In this document: positions 49,575 to 61,394 of the stretch, in pieces
Position numbering within the stretch: the first letter of the stretch is position 1
Layout of the letters: every line of letters starts with the position of its first letter
From: Acridotheres tristis
Taxonomy: Eukaryota > Chordata > Aves > Passeriformes > Sturnidae
Direction: 5' to 3'
Assembly (NCBI GenBank): GCA_037013685.1
Contig: CM072899.1
Span: 12,132,479-12,196,478 of the forward strand
Length of the DNA stretch: 64,000 nt
Program-made: the position numbers and the translations under genes
Notes under the pieces: model-generated
The model's input: the letters and a program-made list of their open reading frames with translations, nothing else
Told to the model about the DNA's origin: nothing
Databases searched by the model: none

Positions 49575-49664
49575 TCATGGAGAAGCTCTGGTTAGGCCTG
49601 GGTACAGCACCACGGCTGTTACAGCAACCAAAGCTGCCATCACAGGCATCCAAGGCCATTGTCT
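49575..49664 (-). CDS. SLMAP: SLMAP terminal coding exon, tail anchor TM1
   Basis: The last coding segment of sarcolemma-membrane-associated protein, a tail-anchored protein of the sarcoplasmic/endoplasmic reticulum, nuclear envelope and centrosome that scaffolds STRIPAK. After acceptor TTCTCTCCACACAG the exon reads in phase 0 as RQWPWMPVMAALVAVTAV followed by VLYPGLTRASP and TGA (49577-49575), 29 residues. The central run of about 18 hydrophobic residues followed by a short polar end is a classic C-terminal membrane anchor. It corresponds to the mammalian tail KPWPWMPMLAALVAVTAIVL; the bird copy appears one residue shorter before PGL. It joins the coiled-coil exon ending KGNN (54209), or receives the 50689-50778 exon, in which case it is untranslated. 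Confidence 0.95.
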   Translation of the reverse strand, partial: RQWPWMPVMAALVAVTAVVLYPGLTRASP

Positions 49665-50688
49665 CTGTGTGGAGAGAAAAAAGAAATCAATATCATATTT
49701 GTTCTAATTCATACTAATCAGTTTACCTCGTGGTTCCTGCAAGTCCTGAGTACCTGTTGATAGGCATCACTACAATGTGACCCACGAGCCCTGCTGCAGG
49801 CTAGTCCTGACTTGGAGCACCACAGCAAAGCATGTTCCTCTAGCACAGGCAACTCCACAGCTCTTCGGGACTGAGGATCATCTGCAGGACTCGGGGCAGC
49901 TCCGAATTCCCAGGTTTGTTACTGTACACACCTCAGAGAAATCTGCCACTGAACATGCCAAGGCTTGAGATGTTTAAAACATCGCTCAAGCCAAGTCAAG
50001 GCTAGACAGAGGTTTATGCACATCTTTAACTTTTCACCGTTTAAATTCAGATCTGTGACGTAGTTTGTAGCAGATCCTAACAACACCATTCTTAACAGAC
50101 TGTCACAACATTGCATGACAACAATGGCATTTTAAGAGGAGGACACACTGAGAGACAAGAGAAAATGCAAGCTGAGAGTTCAGAATACAAACCAACCACC
50201 TATTTCTTGGTTTTTTTCCCATCTTTCCATCAGCAATAGTAAGAAAAATTAAAGTGTTTAGAGCCAGAGAGGAATTTCTTAGTCCATAGGTAGGAACCAA
50301 AGCTTGTTGAGTTTTATTATTACAGGCAAACTCTTCATTTTTCAGTTAATAAAGTAATTAAGTAATTAAGTTTTCTTACAACCCCTAGCATCGCAGCATT
50401 GTGCAAAAGGCAGCCCATTTGCTAAAGACAAACTGAGACCGAGTTAGAAGAGGCACGTTCAAGCACCAGTTAGAACAAAATTAATTGTTAGAATTAAAGA
50501 AATCACAGCTGTTAAATGATTAGTGGATTCCTCAGCTCGTCAGTGTCAACAGAATGGCATATTAAATGAAGGGTTTGCTTCAGGTAAAGAAATACCTGTG
50601 AGCATTCCACCATGCACTATTTGATACAGAAATGGCACAAACAGGTGAGAGGGACAAACATACATTGACTGAACAGTAGTGCTTGTAC
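49665..50688 (-). other. SLMAP: SLMAP intron between TM2 and TM1 exons
   Basis: 1,024 nt, donor GTACAAGC and acceptor CACACAG after a C/T-rich tract. No other coding match. It is removed only when TM2 is included; otherwise it is part of the longer intron from 54208. Confidence 0.85.
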
Positions 50689-50778
50689 CTTTCGCTACCA
50701 CAATGGGCCGTAACACCAATACAGGAAAGCCAGGATTAGGCCGATGAATACGGCTGGGACGGGTTGTAATATGGAAGG
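50689..50778 (-). CDS. SLMAP: SLMAP alternative tail-anchor exon TM2
   Basis: A cassette exon between the last coiled-coil exon and the TM1 exon. After acceptor CTTCTTTAG it reads in phase 0 PSILQPVPAVFIGLILAFLY followed by WCYGPLW and TAG (50697-50695), 27 residues. It ends six bases later at donor AAAG|GTACAAGC. This is the known second SLMAP membrane anchor (mammalian PSIIQPVPAVFIGLFLAFLF type). Including it replaces TM1 and turns the downstream exon into 3' UTR. The stop lies only 6 nt from the exon junction, so nonsense-mediated decay is not expected. It is too short to appear as a conventional long open frame, but the match is unambiguous and nearly invariant with mammals as I recall them. 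Confidence 0.93.
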
Positions 50779-53700
50779 CTAAAGAAGGGAAGGGATATTA
50801 AAAATCACTTTGTGCTATAAATCAATCAGGTAAAGATGATTTAGAGAGGGGAAAATAAGTCAGTAAGTTTTGTTTTAATTGAAATGTATTAAAGACATCT
50901 AACACATTACGGCATTATCTAATCTGGTATACAAAGTTAGTACACCATTCTACTCAAATGAACAGGGATGTTGAAAAATAAAGGGAAGTAAGCAGAAAAT
51001 GTTCCAAGAAATCTCTAGTCACATTGGAATTCAGTACTTGAAAACAGTACAAATATTAAATTGATTTGCCTGTATCTTATTTATAGTTGGTTTTAGTTTT
51101 TCTCATTAAGAGAAATCCTATTTGGATTTCTTGAGAGACGGACTCGCATCAAATATTGGATTTCTCAGCTATTTCTTCATTCCTTGCTAGTTAGCCTTTT
51201 CCATTTTCCATCACCAGCCTCCAGAAAAACAATCTTTTCTCCTCCATTAGTGAATCAATTACAGCTATGTCCACAGGCAAACCCAGTAGTTCAGACATTT
51301 CTGTGAGATTGTAACATGACTGTACAATCCACACTCAGTTACTAAAAAGCAGAGAAGCACATTTCTATCAGAGATACCACAAAGCTCAGCATCTCTGCCA
51401 GGTCAGCAGCTTTGTGACCAAATGCAATTCTGAAAATTGATCAAATGCTGCAGCTGGGCCAAACCGACAGCTGGCCAGACTGTAGGGTTCATCCAGCTTA
51501 TGGCCTCCTCTGAACCATCCACACTTTTTCTCAGCTATGTTGCATTCATGGAAGCTACTGCACATTCTGGATGGAACAGCCACTATCTGTGGTATGTAAA
51601 ATTAAAAGCAAAAATGGACCTAAATGCTTTTTAAGCTGTCCTTGGAAGACATCTGCTTTCTCTGCATCCTACTCTATGTGCACACACAAAGACACACAGA
51701 GGTTAAGGTCAAGCCATGCCAAATATTTTTAAACCTGTTTGTGCTGAAGCTACCTTGATTTTGTTCAGTCAAATGAATAAAAGATAAATTCGTGTTTAAC
51801 TTCTCTAAAACATGGTGATTAATAAGTAAAATCTCATCCTGTTACGAATTTGTAGGAATCACTTATTCATAGAACCTCCAATATGGTTCAAAACAAAGGA
51901 ATATTAGAAGGTATTCTAGTCTTGTTCAATGATTTTTTTTCAATCAAGGCAAATACTTAACAGAAAAATTATGTGTAATTACTGTAGACTTTTCCATGCA
52001 AGATTATTTTTGTATCACAGGTGCCACGAATCACAGTGCCACCTTCCCACTGAAAGCCTGTTGGCAGAAATAATCACAGCAGTGTTCAAAAGAGTGCCAG
52101 AGGTTTAAATCAACCAGAGCAGCTGATGTTCTGAACCCATTCACATCATCAAATCTGCTGTGTAAAGTGCACCAGGAAGTAACCAGTGAGTACAAGCATG
52201 CAAACAAGCAGTACACCACACCGCTGAGCATTTCAAAAACACAACACTGCAATCTTTTTTAAAAGTAAAACTTAAATATTAAAACTTAATATTTAAATGA
52301 TATCCCAAATAGAGTACGGAAGCCTTGTCTTTACTAACATTTGATGGTTCACTGAACAAGTTTACAGACTTTTTTTGTAAGTTATACACATTCTTGGCAA
52401 ATGAAACCAACGATAAATATCCATCACATTCAATGAGATCACCTCCAAATTATTAGATTTCTCCATCACAAACTTATCAATACATGACAAATCTCCCTAT
52501 TGTCATGGAGCATTTAACTATGTGCTTCAACAAAACTGTGCATCTTTTATTAGAATATGAAGATATGCAAACTCAGACACACGTGGGCTGCAAAAAGGAA
52601 CAAATCCCACAGTGGGAAGTCACTTTCTTTCCTCAGAAATGAAGTAGCAGATAATGATTCCAGCATAAGGGGGCAATGGGACTTGAAAAATTTGACCTTG
52701 GAACTCAGCCCAGTATCCATGATGTTTGAAACAATCCCCAAGATGGAAATGTTTTACATTACTGACTGTGAGTAATGTTTGGTGAGCAGTGAGTTTGCCC
52801 TTATATGGAGGATGCTCTTCATCACACCCTGACCTCTGGGTTTCAACTGTCACAATTAACTCCTCTTCTGCAAGCAGACTCTGGCAACTGCTGTGGTTTC
52901 TGCTTTCATTTAAATACTCACCTCTAATTCTCCCTAAAATTTCCTTCTAGTTTTTCCACTTTCATCAGGTGCTCCAATTTCCTTCACAGTATTTCAACCC
53001 TTTACTATTCCTCTTTTTCCATTGATCATTTTGATTCTAAGTTAATGTTTTAAACAGTGCAGAAAATCTTACATTCACAATTAGTTATTCAGTGTGATCT
53101 CTTCTATTAAAATGGGGTGGAGTTTTAGCCTGGTTGTTTTTGACTTCTGCTTTAATTAAGTCAAGTAAATCAGGATTATCTGAGCACTGCAGAACAATTC
53201 TAAGCAAGAATCAGGTTCCAAGAGAATTATGAAATCATATTCCTGAAAACACCACTGAAAATAGTGAGAAAGGTTTTAACTTCTTTACATCTTTGATAGC
53301 TCCATGATGTTCAAGATTTATATTCAGGAATTAATTATGGTAAGTATAGTCATACAAACTTTAGACATCCAGCAGCCAGCTGATTTAAAGGATGGGATCT
53401 ATAAAACTTCCTTTGTAGTCAGAGAAACAGTTTGCTGAAGCCTGTTGCAGAGTATTCATTATTCTCCTGTTTTGTACTTACAGGAGCTGTTCACCCTACA
53501 TTGGCCACAGAGGCAGCACAGGAAGACAAAATCAGCCCACCCAGGGTGGTAAGGGACCAAAATAAGGCTATGACCACCTTATAATGTGTCTGCCACACCC
53601 TTAATGTTTGGAAGATTTCAGAATCTCAGTAAAATAAAAGGCTGTCTCTAGCTGGGAACTCGATTTTAATGATACAACCTCTCAAATAAACTGAAAAACA

Positions 53701-54208
53701 TTTCAATAGTGAATAGAAAGGACAATTCAACTGTACTGTTTAAAGCATAAGCCCATCAGAAATAACCATGGTTAAGCATAAGCAAGAATAAGGAGGGAAC
53801 ACTCATTCTAATAAATACTAATAAAATGAGGGCAGTTTGCAAAGATTTACTCAATTAATTTGGATACAGGTTTGCCAGCTTTTACCCCGTATCATTCTTT
53901 GGAATCAGAAAATTTTACTTAGTTCTGGTTCACTAGTATTTAAGCCACATGTTTTCAAGAGAGCAGGTATCTAAGGACATACTTAAAACTGTCAAGCAAT
54001 TGTAAATTTAATTTTCATGTGTAATTGTAACTGTGATGATCTGCAAATCTGCACAGGCAGAACCAGAATGGAATTTTGCATAATATGGTAAACAGCTTTT
54101 TTTTTTTTTTAAGTCCATCCTTTTCTATTTGACTCTTCCATATTCCCTCAATCAACAGGACTGCCAGTGTCATAACCTGACTTCCCCACACATTTGGTAC
54201 AGACTTAC
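50779..54208 (-). other. SLMAP: SLMAP intron upstream of TM2 exon
   Basis: About 3.4 kb, donor GTAAGT. AT-rich with a T14 run at about 54097-54110. No additional exon is needed by phase and none was seen. Confidence 0.85.
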
Positions 54209-54343
54209 ATTGTTTCCTTTCTCTTGTAGCAGCTTCAGGTTTTCTTTACATTGTTTGAGCTCTTCTGTGAGTGACTGGTTTTGTTGTTCAGCCACCTCAT
54301 ACTTTGCCTTCAGCTCGGAGAGCACAGTCTGTGTTCTTTCATA
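54209..54343 (-). CDS. SLMAP: SLMAP coiled-coil exon, last before the tail anchors
   Basis: An exon of 45 whole codons, phase 0 at both ends, between acceptor TTTGTCTTTAG and donor CAAT|GTAAGT. It encodes YERTQTVLSELKAKYEV, then AEQQNQSLTEELKQCKENL and KLLQEKGNN, matching the mammalian SLMAP segment that precedes its membrane anchor. The heptad pattern (L, L, Y, L, L, L at a/d-like positions) continues the C-terminal coiled coil. Because it ends in phase 0, it can splice to either the TM2 exon (50778) or the TM1 exon (49664). Confidence 0.95.
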
Positions 54344-55749
54344 CTAAAGACAAAGAGAGAACAATCTGTGGATCCCTGGACACCCAGCACACGCTGACAT
54401 CTGCTTAGCACACAGCTCCCTTTTCTCTCATCTGCCCAGAATAACTTGCCTTGTATCAGTGCACTCTCTTGTCATAAAAGCAGGGTAGAATTTAGATTTC
54501 CTTTTTTTCTAAATTTTTTGTCCAGCTTGGCAGGGCTAGGACTACTAAACCCAAGGAAATACAAATCAAATGCAAAGCCTTAATTATTCTCTGATACCAA
54601 TTATTCATGATCATATTGGAAAGGACTGTAAAAACTACAGGGACGAAACAAAAAACAGGGGAGCAAGGAGTCCTTTACATTTGAATACTGATCTTCCATC
54701 TAGGCTGCAGCTTACATACTTACATCCCTTTAATAGATGCAAAGTTCAACACTCTGTATGAAGCAAATCAAACCCTCTTCCCACATAGTAAATTCAAACG
54801 CTAGAGCAAGGTAGGCTTTAAAAAAATATTATGCCTTGTTACTGTCATGCAATAATCCTCAGCGTGGGTCAAGTACTGGGTGAATGTGACATGTTCCTAC
54901 AGAATGGGTAGCTTTTCCTTTTCCTAACCCACGTTCTATTTTTTCTGTTCTAGCAGTCCTTCTGACTGGGCTTAATAAGGACACAACCAATGACTTTCAG
55001 TATTGGCATTCACCACGAATTTAGACTATGAGGCATCTCTACAAATACTGATCTGATTACAAAACAGATTAAGACAACTGGGATTTTTAGATTCTGAGAA
55101 CTGTAAGGAATCTGACATGGATGAATTAACCACAGAGCAAACACAAGGACTGCAAAAGAAACTAAGAGCAGTGACTGAGGAAACATTCAAAATGCTCATA
55201 AGAGGAAGCAAGTACGTGTTGGAGACTACAGCCTTCTTCCAGACAGTCTTTAGAGGCCAGGCAGATTAAATATATCCCCACAATGCTGCCTCTTCCTTCT
55301 GCACTTACAAATCCACTAAGATAAAAGGAGATCTCTGTAAAGAATATGTAGTCCCACTGCCAAATAAACAAGTTCAAATCTAACTGGGAAGATGAGACTG
55401 TGAAAAAGAAAAGAATTAACTTTGGCTCACAACAGCTAAAGAAACTCTGGACCACGATGTTCAGAAGAATCTGAATAATGATTTACCTGTCCGAACATCT
55501 TAAAAGTAACTTCACTACAGTAATGCATGTAAGTAAAGTTTAGGAAGTTCTAAAAAAACATGTATATTTACCTGAAGTCTTCCTTTTTAGATTTGACTCC
55601 AAGTTTATATTTTCTTAGCTACCATTTAAACTGCTTGCAATAAACATATGAAAAAAATTCTTTACTAGAAAACTTGCCCTTTTCTTTTAGTTTAAAAAGG
55701 TCAGTCATTGGGCATTACATTCTTGCAAAATGGAAATATTTCATGTTAC
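54344..55749 (-). other. SLMAP: SLMAP intron
   Basis: 1,406 nt, donor GTAACA and acceptor TTTGTCTTTAG. No embedded gene or repeat recognised. Confidence 0.85.
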
Positions 55750-55921
55750 CTCTTTCTGAAAATCTTTTGCTTGACTCTCAGCTTCACTGAGTTGTGTTTT
55801 TAGACTGGCTGCATCCCGTTGATGTTTTTCTCTCAAAGATCCCATCTGATTTTCAAGTTCCTTTCGAGACATTTCAAGAACACTTATATCGCTGGTTAGT
55901 GCTAAACTCTGTTTCTGAGAG
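55750..55921 (-). CDS. SLMAP: SLMAP coiled-coil exon
   Basis: 172 nt between acceptor TTTTTCAG and donor AGAG|GTAACA. The first base completes a serine codon from the upstream exon. The translation SQKQSLALTSDISVLEMSRK, then ELENQMGSLREKHQRDAA and SLKTQLSEAESQAKDFQKE, is a clear match to SLMAP (MSRKELENQ is invariant). It forms part of the long parallel coiled coil used for self-association. It ends in phase 0 and joins the exon starting YERTQ at 54343. Confidence 0.95.
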
Positions 55922-56235
55922 CTGAAAAACAAAATCCAATTGATTCCTTAAGCATTTTAAATTTATACAAACAGGCACTTTTCACCTTTGAAAGCTGAAT
56001 ACATTGTTTTTGATATGTAAATATCTGCTTAGAGCAATCATAGAAGTACAGGTGTTAATCTCTCCCTATACAGAGGGCTGACACAAAAGGCTTGGTCGTG
56101 GTCTTGCTTTTAAACATATGTCCACAGCTAGCTGTGCATCGTTAACATTCAGAATCTTGTTTGGGAGGAAAAACCACCACCACCAAAACTCTTCAACTGC
56201 CGTGGTACCTCCTACACAAATCATTGTGCCCTTAC
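55922..56235 (-). other. SLMAP: SLMAP intron (short)
   Basis: 314 nt, donor GTAAGG and acceptor TTTTTCAG. Nothing else seen. Confidence 0.85.
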
Positions 56236-56353
56236 CTAGAAAGCTCCTTCTCTTGCCGCTGAAGTTCAGATGCAAGTGAAGTATTTTCCTTCCTCAGTTT
56301 AACACATTCAGCTTCCAGAGCAATCCACTCGGCCTTCAACTTTTCAAGTTCAG
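56236..56353 (-). CDS. SLMAP: SLMAP coiled-coil exon
   Basis: 118 nt between acceptor ATTCATTGCAG and donor CTAG|GTAAGG. Two bases complete an Ala codon, followed by ELEKLKAEWIALEAECVKL, then RKENTSLASELQRQEKELS and the first two bases of a Ser codon. This matches the SLMAP stretch ELEKLRKEW...SSELQRQEKEL. It is coiled coil without catalytic motifs. The phases agree with both neighbours. The downstream intron is only 314 nt. Confidence 0.94.
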
Positions 56354-57176
56354 CTGCAATGAATAAGTTTATTCAATTAAATAAAATTATTTCATGACTG
56401 CTTCAAGGAACACCTTTAATAAATGGAGGAAAAGCTGGCATCAGTTGTAAATTTCAAATACAGTTGTTCGTAATCATGTCACATGAATTCTCTCATGAGC
56501 ACCAGTAAAACATTACAATAACTTCTACTGTTATGAGGTTTATGATCCACTGCCAGACAAGTTACTTTTTTCATTAAAGCTTTTTGTAAGGTACAGAGGA
56601 GTAGAAAACAGTCTTTTTATGGGTCAACTCTAGTACTTTAGAAACAGTTGTAGAAAAGCATATTGGAAGAAAATAATTTCCAAGGCTTGATAATAGCAAG
56701 AGAATCACTAGATATCATGCCTCTGTTACAAGGAAAAGAATGTTTAAAGCAATAAGTTTTGGTTAAACTTCAGTAGAATTAAAAAGTCAGGAGCTCCCAC
56801 TTAATAGGCTTAAACTATAGAGAAGTTACACAAGTTCTCTTGGAAAATTTTTGGCAGTATGAATCCCTCAAACTAAGAATTTTGAACCTTTTCTAAGTGG
56901 AATTACACTTGGTCTACTGATATCAAAGAGTACCTAAGTTAATTTAGGCATGATTGACAATAGCTATTCAATGAAGCATGCAAAACATCTTTTCTAACAC
57001 CACAAGCTTCGGTACACACACACAAACACATACACGTGTGTGTGTACACACACACACACACAGTAATGACTACAAAGGGACAGACGAAGAGTGATTTGAG
57101 TAACTGGCCTTCACCACAGTGAGCAGCATCTCTGGTAGTTATGCTCATGCTCTGTGACATCTTTCCAAATCAGTAC
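56354..57176 (-). other. SLMAP: SLMAP intron with hairpin-forming CA/TG tract
   Basis: 823 nt, donor GTACTG and acceptor ATTGCAG. It contains the alternating purine-pyrimidine tract at 57012-57062, about 115 nt inside the donor. Confidence 0.85.
57012..57062. repeat. Self-complementary (CA)n/(TG)n/(CA)n tract
   Basis: GTACACACACAC (57012-57023) is exactly inverted by GTGTGTGTGTAC (57036-57047), and a second CA run follows to 57062. The 12-bp arms with a 12-nt spacer can fold in DNA or in the intron RNA, and the alternating sequence is Z-DNA-prone. Confidence 0.9.
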
Positions 57177-57497
57177 CTTTCAGGCGAGAGGCCTCCTCCT
57201 GCTGCTGCTGCTCACACTGCTGGCATTTGAGCTGCAAACTGGCTTGCAGATTGACAACTTCTTTTTCATAATCCGAGGCATCTTTCCTCCACCGTTCCAG
57301 CTCCGCTCGCACCGTCTGCAGCTCGGTTTGCAATGTAGAAATATCTGTGTCTCGTTCTGATGCTGCTTTTTCTGCTACTTTTTGAAGTGACAGAATCTCA
57401 TTTTGAGCACTGACTAGTTCATTTCGAGTGCTTGAAATTTCATTCTCCTTTTCCTTGCGAAGAGTCTCAATTTCTTCTTGTAACCTTTGCAACTGAG
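57177..57497 (-). CDS. SLMAP: SLMAP coiled-coil exon (largest in window)
   Basis: 321 nt between acceptor CTGCTTTCCAG and donor AAAG|GTACTG. It starts with two bases completing Ala, then QLQRLQEEIETLRKEKENEI, later AEKAASERDTDISTLQTEL, VRAELERWRKDASDYEKEV and LQLKCQQCEQQQQEEASRLK, ending on one base of the next codon. AEKAASERDTDI and VRAELERWRK are hallmark SLMAP coiled-coil sequence. A four-glutamine run encoded by pure CAG (57199-57210) replaces the mixed DQQR of the human protein without changing length. It is almost entirely heptad-patterned. Confidence 0.96.
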
Positions 57498-60400
57498 CTG
57501 GAAAGCAGATATTCACGTTAATATTTTTTCAAACTGTGTTTACAAAAAACCTAAAAACTTTACCTCCCTTTCTCAACACGTTGATATTTAACAGGACTAA
57601 AGAAGCCTAATGCAATTGAAAAAATTTATTGATCCTGTCAAATGCTGTACCCTTTAAGAGGCAAGTATGTGGGCCATGTAACACAGAGTCAAAAGAAACA
57701 AAAATTTCGTCTGGACAAAGCTCTCTTAGACACGACTGTGCTGTGTGTGTGATACCAAAGCAACTTTCCAAAATCTAAAAACAAGATTTAGATCCAACAT
57801 CACTCGAAGCAAAACAAGCATTAAGAGGACAAGGACATTGGAGCTTTCAGGGACAAGAGGAAAGCAAGAAAGCTTCTGTCCCAAGCCAAATATTTGCAAG
57901 GCTACGTTGGAAATGTTTGTCTGTTCAGCAGTTAGCTTGTGATATCTATAAATATTTGAGACACAGAATAATTTCTACTGTGTTCTCAACATGCAGTAGA
58001 GGAAATACACATTATTTCTTTGCAAAAAGCATTTTTCAAAGCACAAGATTAATTTTAAACTGAAAGGGACAGCTGCATCATGTATACTGAGCAAGAAGGT
58101 CCTTTAGCATTTACAGCTTACTGTAAACATGCAGCAGTCATACATGAGGGTACTTGACATTTCTGCATGAAGCAAACTTCATAAATTATTCCAATCTACA
58201 ACTGTTTCATTACTAAAGACATCTCTCAGCACATTTTTTATGAACACATACACAAATGGAATCCAGTGCAAACAGTTAAACAAAAGTACAATACAGAGGA
58301 AAGAGAAGTACGAAAGAACAAGAGAATTGCAGTTGTAACACTGATGAGAGTAAAGTGTTTAATTTGCTGCTGTTCTAGTTCACTTTTTAACAAAAAATGT
58401 ATTTCATCGATTTCAACATGCAATCAATCAATTATTAAATTACTGAAGAATTCCTCTGAGAAGAAAATGTAAAATTCTTAAGAGCACTTGAAAACCTAAT
58501 GGTACTCTAGTACTTTAAAGTACTAAAGGTACTTTAGAGGGTCAGAATTACAGACTTAAAGTTGTATGTTTCAGAACCAAGGGGCAAAACAAGGACAGTG
58601 AAAAGCATGGGGAGGATAACCAAGGCTGAGTAGCCTTCCTAGGTTACTTGCATTTATTTTTGTCACCTCAATCCATTATAGAACATGACAGGAAGAATGT
58701 AAGTGAGTCTTGCTGTAAACTGATAGAGCATCAAAGCTACTCAAAAGAGACTTGCACCTCCATGATAAATACACTTGATGTTTTTCAGTAGCTAGATATG
58801 CAGCAGTACAGAAAGAGTTAATATACTGGTACAGCCTAGAAACTTGGTTGATGTAACTTAGTTGATGTGCAATGAAGAAGAAAAATTCACCTTTTTCATG
58901 CCCTCCTCTAAACAGGCTCCAGCAAGACATTTATCTCATTAAATACACTAAAGAAGCTCTGAATTGCTCAATTCCCCACTTTGAAGGAAAAAGACATAAT
59001 GGGAAAAAATATGGTAGTTATATATTGTAATACCTAAGAGCTATTATAGACAATAATAAACTAATTTAATGGCAATACCATGTAAGATGAAACAGTCTGT
59101 TTCATTTGCAGCATGATGGATTTTGAAATACATATGAGCAAAATGAGGCTTACTATGACCTCGTTTGAAAATAATTTCTACAGGCTGATACCAACAGAAA
59201 GCAAATGAAGCAGTGGATGAGAACAACCTGACAGGCAACACATGATGCATCAACAATTGCCTTTCCATGTATCCTTATTTTAGAAGCCTTGAACCCACGA
59301 AAATAATACACAGTAAAACAGAAAGAACTACAGCTTGCTAATACAGCACGTGCCTGAGCAAAGCAGTGCAAACCATATCCTCCTGACAGTATTTTCTTCA
59401 TCAAGCCAAGCTAAACTACTGCTTCTTGGTGCTGGCAGCATTTCAAAGAAATGTGGTTTTTTTTATCCTGTGCATGTTGTTGATGAACAACTCTCCCTTT
59501 AGACCTTCATGCCTGAAAACAAGCAGAGTCTTGGACTGAAAATCCAAAGACACACACGAATTCTAAGTTAGGTGGAGTTATAGAAATAACTTACACAGGA
59601 AAGTTACTACTAACAATATGGGAATGGTTTCTGAAGCATTGGATATAATTTGAGAGGACAATTAGAAAGAAAACTTCCATTACATCTCTCATTTACGTAA
59701 GCCATTACCTCATCCAAACCGAATGCTTTGCTTCTTCCATTTTTTAAAATAAGGAACAACAAGTTACTTGAATTCCCTTGTTCTACCTATGTGTTCATCT
59801 AATGAACCTGACATGTAGGGACATGACCTCAGTTCTTTCTCTGGTACTTTCTCTAGCACAAACAAAGCCAACAACACTGGCTGGCCTAAAACACTGATTC
59901 CCTGAAAATCCTCTAGATATGTTATTCATGAAGCTGCTGTGCAGTTCACAGGGGATGCCAAGACAGAATCCTGACAACTTTTCCCTAACTGTGAGATCTG
60001 TCACACCCTAAAAGTTTGGGAAGCAGCAAAGCATACAGTGAACATCAGAACATTTCCAACTACAACAAAGAGAGGAGGAAACATTAGCAAGACCTCTTTT
60101 GAAAAGGATCCAGAAAACACAAAAGTACTGAATTGAGAAGAGGAATCCTGCAATTAAGTTTGGCTCTCAAGTTTCTACTTTCATTCTCTCTTTTTAGGAG
60201 GAAAAAAAAATATTTTTTTTTGTGCATGGAACTAACTAAGAAATATTTTCTAATTTTTGTTACAGCATATACTACTTGGAGAATATTCATTATTAGCAAG
60301 ATAACACTCAAAATTAAATTGCTCCTCTCATTCTGAAGATGAGCATTCTTTAAGCTTCTCTTTCTTACGAGAGCAATGGCAGAAAATGTAAAGATTCTTT

Positions 60401-61319
60401 GCTGACAGTCACATAAAACAGAGTTATTACACAAGTTTTTCAGTGTAACTAGTATGTGACATGTACCAGATTATCCAAAAAACTACTGCCCAGAAAATAA
60501 TTTTCTAGGGCTATTTTGACTTCCTAAGAAAGTCAGGACTGTCAGTCCACCTGCCTATCTGCTCATCTGCCTACCAGACATTTTTGGGTCCAAAGCAAAT
60601 GATATGCTGATAAAGATCCCAAGGGATGAAGCTCCTGAGTTTTGTAATAATCAGTGGCTGAGTAGCTTTTCAAACTAATGCTTGCTCTAAGGAAATTGCA
60701 ACATAATATAACATTTTTTGACCTTAAGGCTGGACAGACTGACAAACTCTTGATTAACAAGCTCACTCCCATGCATGGATGAGAAGTTAACGTGACACAC
60801 AACATGTGACTCAGAAGTTATGGAAATCGTGGGATTACATCCTGCTCTATGCATTTTGGGCTGAAGAGTGTGATTGTTTATATTAATTTTCAAAAAGGCG
60901 TGGACAGGGTCTCTGTTGCAGCAACTTTACTGCATGCTCTGATGCTGGATGTGGAGCTAGATGAAAAATTCTTTAAGAGATCCTATAATGAAGAGACTGA
61001 GTAGCACAAAAACACCTAAAGCTTCTGAGTGCTCTGAAGGCAATCATAGTAAGAATTCCTGGATCATCAAAGCTGAGAAAGACTAAAGGGAAATGCAGAA
61101 GAGGTTTCTATTACAGGTTACATCTTTTACATTTTCTAGTTTACTATTAGAACCATAGGAATTGAAAGGAAATATTCCATAAAAACATTCAAAGATATGG
61201 TGAAAGAAATCAGATTTAAAACATACAGTCAACTAAACATTTTCCTTTATTTTCTGTAATGCCACAGAAACAGACAAAACTACGTAGTTTCCCTAAAGAG
61301 TGGGGGAAAAAATTCCTAC
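57498..61319 (-). other. SLMAP: SLMAP intron
   Basis: About 3.8 kb, donor GTAGGA and acceptor CTTTCCAG. AT-rich unique sequence. No further SLMAP exon, RNA gene or clear transposon seen. Confidence 0.85.
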
Positions 61320-61394
61320 CTTGCAGAGCATTTATTTGCTTGTTGGATTCTTCAACTTGCACTCGGTATGCTTTTCTCTCTTCTTCCAAGAGAG
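61320..61394 (-). CDS. SLMAP: SLMAP coiled-coil exon
   Basis: 75 nt between acceptor CTTTATTTGTAG and donor CAAG|GTAGGA. After two bases completing Ala it reads LLEEERKAYRVQVEESNKQI, then NALQ plus the first base of the next codon. LLEEERKAYR-QVEES is diagnostic for SLMAP. The exon adds 25 codons of coiled coil without shifting phase and is followed by a 3.8-kb intron. Confidence 0.95.
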
